Shown piece after piece: positions 1-4,725 of a stretch of 5,114 bases of DNA. A program made the translations under genes and the position numbers. The stretch is from NCBI GenBank assembly GCA_022560555.1, contig JADFSZ010000129.1, positions 1 to 5,114 on the forward strand. The letters run 5' to 3'. The DNA is from JADFSZ01 sp022560555 [NCBI: PVC group bacterium]. Lineage in GTDB: Bacteria > GCA-001730085 > JADFSZ01. The first letter of the stretch is position 1; every line of letters begins with the position of its first letter. Below the pieces are notes generated by a model. It searched no databases. It was not told the origin of the DNA and was given only the letters and a program-made list of their open reading frames with translations.

Positions 1-2
1 AA

Positions 3-572
3 GTTGGGCGTGCTCAAAGTATATCCTTTCGTCTTACAGCCGTTAATCCCTCCAGCAGCAAGACTCAAACGACGGAAATTAAAGGCTACCTCCCGAAAGA
101 AGTGCAACCCGGAGATATTATCGATGATGCCGGCCTGGAAGTTTTTTATGATGAGCAAAAGGGTTTGTACTATGTTTATCGCGGCTCTATACAATTAGCT
201 CCGAAAGAAATCAGATTGTTTGAGATTCAAGTCAATGATATCTGGGTGATTCCTGAGACAGAGTTAACCTCATACAATGAAACGACCGAATCCCTTTTAG
301 AACTTCTCATTGGCACAGATTATTATGCTAAAGCCGATACAATTGCCTACGGTATTTTTGATCGGATAGGGCAGATACGTACCTCTCAAGAGGATGACAC
401 CCAAACGAAAGAAGAACATATCGGCTCATTTCGGGCGAATCAGGTCATTCTGGACAAGATCAAAGAGGATATTGCCCGTCTGGAAAAGATTGTTGTTGTG
501 CCGGCGGTCCTTTGGCTCCGGACATGCTCGCGGATGCGGACATCAAATCAGACTCGCCGACAAAGACGATGA
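3..572 (+). CDS. Membrane-anchored envelope protein, C-terminal part, 5'-truncated; ends early by frameshift
   Basis: The frame is open from the first complete codon at 3, so the gene starts upstream of the window. Residues about 8-75 look like a beta-sandwich domain of the kind repeated in exported bacterial proteins (strand-like stretches around FRLTAVNPSS, GYLPKEVQPGD, KGLYYVYRG, LFEIQVNDIWVI). After this comes a charged, mostly helical segment ending in IKEDIARLEKIVV near 497. The frame then runs into an unrelated tail rich in Arg and stops at 570-572. The expected continuation (AGGPLAPDML and a transmembrane helix) lies in the -1 frame from 500 to 736, so the two parts are best read as one gene with a one-base shift. 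I do not recognise a named family; the style recalls large Omnitrophota envelope proteins, from memory only. An internal GTG at 102 could be picked as a start by software, but the domain clearly begins before it. Confidence 0.6.
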   Translation, partial: VGRAQSISFRLTAVNPSSSKTQTTEIKGYLPKEVQPGDIIDDAGLEVFYDEQKGLYYVYRGSIQLAPKEIRLFEIQVNDIWVIPETELTSYNETTESLLELLIGTDYYAKADTIAYGIFDRIGQIRTSQEDDTQTKEEHIGSFRANQVILDKIKEDIARLEKIVVVPAVLWLRTCSRMRTSNQTRRQRR

Positions 573-736
573 CATGGATCGTGATTTTTTCCATTATTGT
601 ATTCACGGCCATTATTGCCGGGGTGCTTTTCTTTACCTGGCAGCACCAAGCCCGCCTTTCTCATGAAGCATTAAGTGAATCACGTAACGAAGCATTTCCT
701 GAAGACGATGATGACTCCAAAAAGGAGGAATCTTAG
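500..736 (+). CDS. C-terminal membrane anchor of the same envelope protein, in the shifted frame
   Basis: Read from 500, the frame gives AGGPLAPDMLADADIKSDSP, then one hydrophobic helix (about TWIVIFSIIVFTAIIAGVLFFTW, codons about 574-642), then a tail with QHQAR followed by an acidic end (PEDDDDSKKEES) and TAG at 734-736. By the positive-inside rule the tail is probably cytoplasmic and the large upstream part outside the membrane. There is no convincing ribosome site or start for a separate protein here; a TTG at 512 is the nearest candidate and lies inside what should be continuous coding sequence. I therefore read it as the end of the gene at 3-572 after a missing base near 492-502. The stop is 13 nt before the epsilon start, and the GGAGG at 724-728 lies inside this end, which suggests co-transcription with the ATPase genes. 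Confidence 0.6.
   Translation, partial: AGGPLAPDMLADADIKSDSPTKTMTWIVIFSIIVFTAIIAGVLFFTWQHQARLSHEALSESRNEAFPEDDDDSKKEES
721..728 (+). promoter_or_regulatory. Strong Shine-Dalgarno-like AAAGGAGG ahead of epsilon, oddly distant
   Basis: AAAGGAGG is the best ribosome-binding match in the window, but it ends 21 nt before the only sensible epsilon start (ATG at 750). No in-frame ATG, GTG or TTG stands at normal distance from it. Either the epsilon start uses a weak nearer site, or this site helps reinitiation after the upstream stop at 734-736. Confidence 0.4.
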
Positions 737-749
737 AGCTTGGGCACTT

Positions 750-986
750 ATGATTAAACTCGACGTATCTATCCTGAATCCCGAAAAAGTGGTTTTTAGA
801 GGTGAAGCCAAAAGCGTGATCTGTCCCGGGGAAAATGGTGTGATGGAAATACTGCCTCATCACAAACGCCTCATAGGACGGCTCCTTCGAGGGTGGCTCA
901 TTGTTGACAGTTCGAAAATTAAAATTCGAAAAGGTCTTATCAAAGTGGCTCTCAATAAAGTTGTTATCATTATAGAGGAATATTAG
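750..986 (+). CDS. atpC: F-type ATPase epsilon subunit, short form (N-terminal domain only)
   Basis: This 78-residue protein matches the beta-sandwich domain of F1 epsilon, the subunit that joins gamma to the c ring. Visible family signs are LDVSILNPEKVVFRGEAKSV at residues 4-23, then VICPGENGVMEILPHH (the usual PGxxGxxxILPxH region) and a closing strand, NKVVIIIEEY. Usual bacterial epsilon is about 130-140 residues; here the C-terminal two-helix part, which can inhibit ATP hydrolysis in many bacteria, is absent. Short epsilon subunits are known in some lineages, so this is not a truncation by mutation: the frame ends cleanly with TAG one base before the next start. I chose ATG at 750 because it begins right at the conserved first strand; a GTG at 675 would add 25 residues that overlap the upstream gene. 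Epsilon at the front of the operon, before c, differs from the usual a-c-b-delta-alpha-gamma-beta-epsilon order. Confidence 0.88.
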   Translation: MIKLDVSILNPEKVVFRGEAKSVICPGENGVMEILPHHKRLIGRLLRGWLIVDSSKIKIRKGLIKVALNKVVIIIEEY

Positions 987-987
987 G

Positions 988-1227
988 ATGTCGAGAAATA
1001 TAGCGTTAACGCTGATTTTCGGAGCTTGTATCATGGGGCCGTGCATGGTGTTTGCCGCGAGTTCTTTCGCGAGCATTATCGCTTTGGGGCGGAATCCGTC
1101 AGCCGCTCCCAAGGTATTCACGGCACTTGTTTTGGGTTTGGTGTTTGCGCAGACCCTAGCCATTGTCGCGATCTTAGTCGTGTTTCAATTGTATTTGCCG
1201 ACGGAAGCAATTTTGTCGCACACATAA
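988..1227 (+). CDS. atpE: F-type ATPase c-like subunit 1, ion-binding carboxylate replaced by Gln
   Basis: This 79-residue protein is a two-helix membrane hairpin of c-subunit type. Helix 1 spans about residues 5-32, the polar loop is GRNP (34-37, matching the ARQP/GRNP loop that contacts F1), and helix 2 spans about 43-69. It lines up without gaps with classical c subunits such as that of Ilyobacter tartaricus (recalled sequence) from the GP pair at 17-18, through the loop, to the G at 50. In that alignment the essential Glu/Asp of helix 2, 18 residues after the loop proline, is Q55 (codon CAG, 1150-1152). The only acidic residue in the whole protein is E73, beyond helix 2. The small-residue helix 1 pattern (GxGxG) is replaced by CMVFAASSF, and the Gln used by sodium-type c subunits is F22. 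A ribosome site AGAGGA at 974-979 supports ATG 988, one base after epsilon. The fold call is firm; ion transport is doubtful. Confidence 0.88.
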   Translation: MSRNIALTLIFGACIMGPCMVFAASSFASIIALGRNPSAAPKVFTALVLGLVFAQTLAIVAILVVFQLYLPTEAILSHT

Positions 1228-1261
1228 TTTGCTTGTTCCCGTGGCCGATAAGAGGGAGTTT

Positions 1262-1498
1262 ATGAATCGGAATATGGAGCTTACGCTTATTTTTTTATTT
1301 GTTGTTATGGGGCCGTGTTGTGTCTATGCCGTAAGTTGTTTTACGAGCATTTTGTCCTTAGGACGAAATCCGGACAGGGCTCCAAAAATTTTTATGGCTT
1401 TAGTCATCGGATTAACAGTTGTGCAGATAATAGCTATGGCGGGCGTGCTGATTGCGTATCAGACCTATTTACCGAACGAAACGGCTCTAACTCAATAA
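1262..1498 (+). CDS. atpE: F-type ATPase c-like subunit 2, also lacking the ion-binding carboxylate
   Basis: This 78-residue protein is a second c-type hairpin, about half identical to the first by hand count and aligned to it without gaps. It shares MGPC at 16-19, LGRNP at 33-37, APK at 40-42, ALV and GL in helix 2, and YLP near the end. The helix 2 carboxylate position is again Gln (Q55, CAG at 1424-1426). Acidic residues occur only at E6, D38 in the loop and E73, all outside the membrane core. Helix 1 has Cys at 19, 20 and 26 and Y22 where sodium-type rings carry Gln. ATG 1262 follows AGAGGGAG at 1251-1258 and gives the same N-terminus (M-x-R-N) as copy 1; a TTG at 1229 would add 11 residues with no support. 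The difference between the copies suggests an old duplication with both kept, perhaps as a mixed ring. Confidence 0.87.
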   Translation: MNRNMELTLIFLFVVMGPCCVYAVSCFTSILSLGRNPDRAPKIFMALVIGLTVVQIIAMAGVLIAYQTYLPNETALTQ

Positions 1499-1508
1499 TG
1501 GGGTCTCT

Positions 1509-2231
1509 ATGTTAATTGTATCGATGGTTCTTTTTCAAATCTTAATGGTTGTCGGGCTTATAGTGATTTTTCGAAAGATTTTAAATCAAAATGTGTCTTC
1601 GGCTACGCGGCATTTGGAAAGCATGAACGAAGAATATGTTAAAAAAGAGAAGGAGCTGAATTGCCGGCTTGAAGAAATCGATGACGCGTCGAATGAAAAG
1701 ATTCAAAAAGCCACCGAAGAGGGTGAGGAGGAGAGGAAAAAAATATTAGATGAAGCCGAAGGCCAAAAGCAGCACATCATCAATGATGCCCGCAATCAGG
1801 CAAAAATGATTGTGGATCAAGCCGAGAAAACACGCGATCTATTAATTTTAGAAATAGATGATCGTATCACCCAGGAAGGGCTGGGTAAAGCGTGTGAGCT
1901 GATTCAGCATTGTCTTCCCGAAGAATTCAAGAGAGAAATTCATACCCGGTGGGTTAAAGAATTATTGGAAAACGGATTCGAAAACGCGGATCATATGCAG
2001 GTAGATAAAAGTGTGGAAGAAGCCAAGATACGTACAGCATTCACATTAAGTGAAACTGATATGGAAAATATACAAAAGCGAATTTCAGAGTATCTTAAAC
2101 ATGATGTCCGTATCACACAAGAGACGGATTCTAAGCTTGTCGCGGGGATTGTTGTGACGATAGGAAGTTTGGTTTTTGACGGAAGTTTAAATAATCGGGT
2201 TCAGGAGCAAGTGAGTGCACAGTCAAAATAA
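1509..2231 (+). CDS. atpF: F-type ATPase b subunit fused to the delta C-terminal domain (peripheral stalk)
   Basis: This 240-residue protein begins with one transmembrane helix (residues about 4-21) and continues as a long charged coiled coil (about 30-125, with repeated Glu/Lys/Gln and an AEGQKQHIINDARNQAK stretch typical of b). The end, about 173-237, matches the C-terminal domain of delta: FTLSETDMENIQKRISEYL, then LVAGIVVTIGSLVFDGSLNN, corresponding to the delta GGIVVRIGDxxxDGS motif. The six-helix N-terminal domain of delta, which in ordinary enzymes binds the top of alpha, is not present; the linker of about 45 residues is too short for it. No separate delta gene lies between this gene and alpha. 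It should act as the stator arm holding F1 to the membrane. ATG 1509 follows GGGG at 1500-1503, a weak site. The gap to alpha is 11 nt. I am sure of b and delta-C; how the stalk caps alpha is unknown. Confidence 0.87.
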   Translation: MLIVSMVLFQILMVVGLIVIFRKILNQNVSSATRHLESMNEEYVKKEKELNCRLEEIDDASNEKIQKATEEGEEERKKILDEAEGQKQHIINDARNQAKMIVDQAEKTRDLLILEIDDRITQEGLGKACELIQHCLPEEFKREIHTRWVKELLENGFENADHMQVDKSVEEAKIRTAFTLSETDMENIQKRISEYLKHDVRITQETDSKLVAGIVVTIGSLVFDGSLNNRVQEQVSAQSK

Positions 2232-2242
2232 AGGGGAATACC

Positions 2243-3724
2243 GTGCATGAAGAAAAAGTAATCAACCGTAAATCTCAGGCTCAATTTGATGTCCGCGAGG
2301 TCGGGTACGTCGAATCTATCCGTCAATTTGTCGTCATTGCTAAGGGCTTGCCATTTTGTATGAACGGACAAATTGTTGAATTTGCAAATAAGGTTTTGGG
2401 TCTTGTGATTGGTTTTACTGAACATGAAATCCAGATTCTCGTATTGGGAAGTGCCGCGGATATTCGCGCGGGGGATGAAATTTACAATAAAGGCAAAACC
2501 TTGACTCTCCCGGTCGGCGATGGGTTCGTCGGACGAATTGTGAACGGATTGTGTCAGCCTCAAGACGGATTGGGTCCCATTGAGGCGGATGATCATTTTC
2601 CTGTCTTTCGTGTAGCTCTCGGAGTGATGGAGAGACAGCCCGTGGTCAAAACGTTTGAAACGGGAACTCTGATTCTTGATGCGATCATTCCAACAGCAAA
2701 AGGACAGCGTCAGCTTCTCATTGGGGACCGCTTGACCGGGAAAACGACTGTGGCGATGGATGCCATCCTCAATCAAAAAGGAAAAGATGTTATTTGCATC
2801 TACTGCTGTATCGGTAAACCCTACTCGAGTCTTGTCAAAATCGTAGATTTACTGCAGGAACATGATGCCTTAAAACACACCATCATTGTAACGGGAGTCG
2901 CGTCGTTGTCAACGGGGGAGCAGTATTTGGCTCCTTATACCGCGTGCATGTTGGGGGAGTACTTTATGTTTCAAGGAAAAGATGTGTTTGTCGTTTTTGA
3001 TGATTTGACAAAACACGCGTGGATTTATCGCCAGATTTCCCTTCTTTTAGAGCGTTCGCCCGGACGCGAGGCTTATCCGGGAGATATCTTTTATCTGCAT
3101 TCGCAATTGATGGAAAGAGCCGGGTATTTGAATGAAGAACGGGGTGGGGGATCCATGACTTTTTTCCCCGTTGTGGAAATCTTGCAGGGTGATCTTACGG
3201 GATATATTTCTACCAATATTATCTCCATGACAGACGGGCAATTGTATTTTTCAACGGATCTGATTAAAAAAGGTTTTTTGCCGGCGATTGATTTTGGTCT
3301 GTCGGTGTCCCGTATCGGAAACAAAGCGCAGTGGAGTGCTATGAGAGATGTCAGTAAAATGCTCCGGCTTGAATACATTCAATACAAAGAACTTCTCAAG
3401 ATGACACAGATGCAAGGAGCCTCTGTCACCGAAGACGCCCAAAACAAACTGAGGCGCGGAGAGGCCATCAATGTTCTCATCAACCAATATCGAAACGAGC
3501 CTGTTTCCATAGAAGCCCAGATCGTTTATCTCTACGCGTTGGATAAGGGGTTTCTCGACAGTCTCTCTAAAGAGCAGGTAGGGGTGTTTAAAAAAGATGT
3601 TTGTTCCTTTCTTGAAAAAAAATATCCGAATATTTTTCAAGAGCTTCGGGAAAATCAGGATTTGAATGACGAAATGAAGAAAAAGCTTGAAGCCGGTTTC
3701 AAAGATTATGCGAGTAAAATCTAA
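2243..3724 (+). CDS. atpA: F-type ATPase alpha subunit
   Basis: This 493-residue protein has the full alpha layout: N-terminal beta barrel, nucleotide-binding domain and C-terminal helical domain, near the usual length of about 500. The P-loop is GDRLTGKT at 161-168; the usual Gln is Leu164, while Lys167 and Thr168 are kept. FDDLTKH is at 252-258, followed by SLLLERSPGREAYPGD and GGGSMTFFPVVE. The arginine finger that completes the catalytic site on beta is present as R357 in GLSVSRIG (352-359). These features identify alpha and not the catalytic beta subunit. The N-terminal GDGIA region of ordinary alpha is replaced by SIRQFVVIAKGL, and the IGQKRS segment by IGKPYS (190-195), so the protein is divergent. 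The GTG start at 2243 has AAGGGG at 2231-2236 with normal spacing. It forms the hexamer with beta around gamma. Confidence 0.95.
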   Translation: MHEEKVINRKSQAQFDVREVGYVESIRQFVVIAKGLPFCMNGQIVEFANKVLGLVIGFTEHEIQILVLGSAADIRAGDEIYNKGKTLTLPVGDGFVGRIVNGLCQPQDGLGPIEADDHFPVFRVALGVMERQPVVKTFETGTLILDAIIPTAKGQRQLLIGDRLTGKTTVAMDAILNQKGKDVICIYCCIGKPYSSLVKIVDLLQEHDALKHTIIVTGVASLSTGEQYLAPYTACMLGEYFMFQGKDVFVVFDDLTKHAWIYRQISLLLERSPGREAYPGDIFYLHSQLMERAGYLNEERGGGSMTFFPVVEILQGDLTGYISTNIISMTDGQLYFSTDLIKKGFLPAIDFGLSVSRIGNKAQWSAMRDVSKMLRLEYIQYKELLKMTQMQGASVTEDAQNKLRRGEAINVLINQYRNEPVSIEAQIVYLYALDKGFLDSLSKEQVGVFKKDVCSFLEKKYPNIFQELRENQDLNDEMKKKLEAGFKDYASKI

Positions 3725-3776
3725 GATAGAAGGGATAGGATACGCTACATTGTTTATTAAATTCAGGGAATCAACA

Positions 3777-3846
3777 CCAGATTTTCAGGTCTGCCAATTG
3801 GGGATAACGCCGGATTTGCCATAACCTACGGTTCTGCAAAATCTGG
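3777..3846 (+). repeat. Inverted repeat forming a long possible hairpin
   Basis: The arms are CCAGATTTT (3777-3785) and its exact reverse complement (3838-3846). With a one-base bulge, three more pairs (CAG with CTG) can be added. The 52-nt interior holds the palindrome CCAATTGG (3794-3801) and a 4-bp hairpin at 3823-3833. A third, weaker copy of the arm, CCGGATTTG, is at 3810-3818. Confidence 0.5.
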
Positions 3847-3880
3847 CACGGGCTACTTGGGTAGCCGATTGGGGGTAAAG
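3793..3880 (+). repeat. Diverged 17-bp direct repeat, second copy at the gamma start
   Basis: GCCAATTGGGGATAACG at 3793-3809 and GCCGATTGGGGGTAAAG at 3864-3880 agree at 14 of 17 positions by hand count. The second copy contains the G-run that acts as ribosome site for gamma and the first base of its GTG start. The pair, 71 nt apart, suggests a local duplication of the leader. Confidence 0.4.
3851..3866 (+). promoter_or_regulatory. Small perfect hairpin just before the gamma ribosome site
   Basis: GGCTAC-TTGG-GTAGCC forms a perfect 6-bp stem with a 4-nt loop, ending 4 nt before the G-run at 3871-3875. No T-run follows, so it is not an intrinsic terminator. Its place suggests an effect on translation start or mRNA stability; this is inference. 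Confidence 0.4.
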
Positions 3881-4725
3881 TGAAAACCCTTTCGCAAATC
3901 AAAAAAGATATGGAGTTTAATAAGGATCTGACTGTGTTAATCGAGGCCCTAAAATCTATTGCCATCGGGGAATATTATGCCCTCGAAAAAAAAATAAAAT
4001 TTTATAAAAAATATTTGGCAAGTGTTGAGAGTTTTTTTGAATATATTGATGTGGAGACGATCAATCATCCGTTTGTGAAGCCGCGAACACATAAGCAGGC
4101 TGTGATTGCCATTACGTCGGACGCGGGTTTTTTGGGGGGTGTGAACATGCGCGTGGTTCATGCCGCGCTCCATGAAGCCGAAAATATGCCGACAACACTC
4201 CTTGTCGTCGGAGAGCGTGGAAAAATGTATGTTCCAAGCGGGCTTCATTCTCTTGTGAGTTTCCCCGGGATAAGCGAGGAATCCCGTTTTGAACAGTCAA
4301 TACAAATGAGAAATTATCTTGTCAAGCAAGTCCTTTCAGGCGCTTATGATACCGTCAAGCTTGTGTATCCAAAGCCCGTATCCATGATGGTCCAGCATGT
4401 TGAGGTTGTTCAATTTCTGCCTTTTCGTCCGTCCAATACGAAGCTGGCTCCTCCGGCGGTCATAGCGAATACTATTATGGAATCCCGTCTGGAAGACACT
4501 GTTGAGTATCTTGTGACTTTATGGATGGGAGAGATGCTCTTTGAAATATTTGGATTAAGCCGCTTAGCCGAGTTTTCAGCACGTTATTTTCACCTGGAAG
4601 AGAGTAATGAAAAATTGAATGATGAAAACAAAAAGATTCAGTTACAGTATTTTCGTATCCGTCATGAGCTTATTGACAGATCCATGCGCGAACTATTCGC
4701 GGGAAGGGCTACACGTGGACGTTAG
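3880..4725 (+). CDS. atpG: F-type ATPase gamma subunit (rotor shaft)
   Basis: This 281-residue protein fits gamma in length and layout. The N-terminal helix (MKTLSQIKKDMEFNKDLTVL, then IEALKSIAIGEYYALEKK) matches the first half of the shaft coiled coil. ITSDAGFLGGVN corresponds to the SDRGLCGGFN motif of the Rossmann-like middle part. The C-terminal helix holds LSRLAEFSARYFHLEESNEK followed by the second strand of the coiled coil. The first helix lacks the common ITxAMxxVAxxK wording and instead resembles what I recall of N-ATPase type gamma subunits (DLxxxxxxLKxIA). An in-frame TAG at 3862-3864 blocks any upstream extension; GTG 3880 follows GGGGG at 3871-3875. The protein should rotate inside alpha3beta3 and bind epsilon and the c ring. 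Its 3' end overlaps beta by 11 nt, which suggests coupled translation. Confidence 0.92.
   Translation: MKTLSQIKKDMEFNKDLTVLIEALKSIAIGEYYALEKKIKFYKKYLASVESFFEYIDVETINHPFVKPRTHKQAVIAITSDAGFLGGVNMRVVHAALHEAENMPTTLLVVGERGKMYVPSGLHSLVSFPGISEESRFEQSIQMRNYLVKQVLSGAYDTVKLVYPKPVSMMVQHVEVVQFLPFRPSNTKLAPPAVIANTIMESRLEDTVEYLVTLWMGEMLFEIFGLSRLAEFSARYFHLEESNEKLNDENKKIQLQYFRIRHELIDRSMRELFAGRATRGR

Larger units (their letters stand above)
3725..3879 (+). other. Intergenic spacer between alpha and gamma with inverted and direct repeats
   Basis: This is the only long gap in the block, which otherwise has gaps of 1 to 34 nt. I see no credible gene in it; the best frame gives about 24 codons from a TTG at 3750 to a TAA. 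It holds a 9-bp inverted repeat, CCAGATTTT at 3777-3785 and AAAATCTGG at 3838-3846, extendable by CAG/CTG with one bulge. It also has a small hairpin AACC-TAC-GGTT (3823-3833), a perfect 6-bp hairpin (3851-3866), and a diverged 17-bp direct repeat. A structured RNA controlling gamma and beta translation, or the remains of a small insertion, are the two readings I consider likely. Confidence 0.6.

Noticed and set aside
490-502. Programmed -1 ribosomal frameshift
   Set aside because: There is no X XXY YYZ slippery heptamer, and I see no clear downstream pseudoknot; a plain indel explains it more simply.
675-749. Longer epsilon starting at GTG 675
   Set aside because: The added 25 residues overlap the end of the upstream gene in another frame and precede the conserved first strand of epsilon.
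633-1163. 176-residue open frame on the minus strand
   Set aside because: It is antisense to the envelope anchor, epsilon and c1; no recognisable protein features.
1229-1261. Longer c2 starting at TTG 1229
   Set aside because: No ribosome site is present ahead of it, and ATG 1262 gives an N-terminus matching c1.
2201-2776. 191-residue open frame on the minus strand across the alpha start
   Set aside because: It lies fully antisense to b-delta and alpha, whose family motifs are clear; no ribosome site or domain pattern supports it.
3851-3866. Possible intrinsic terminator before gamma
   Set aside because: The stem is perfect but short, and is followed by CCGATT and a G-run instead of a T-run; gamma and beta must also be expressed with alpha.
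3725-3879. tRNA or small protein gene in the spacer
   Set aside because: No cloverleaf with T-arm consensus can be drawn, and the longest frame is about 24 codons with a TTG start and weak ribosome site.
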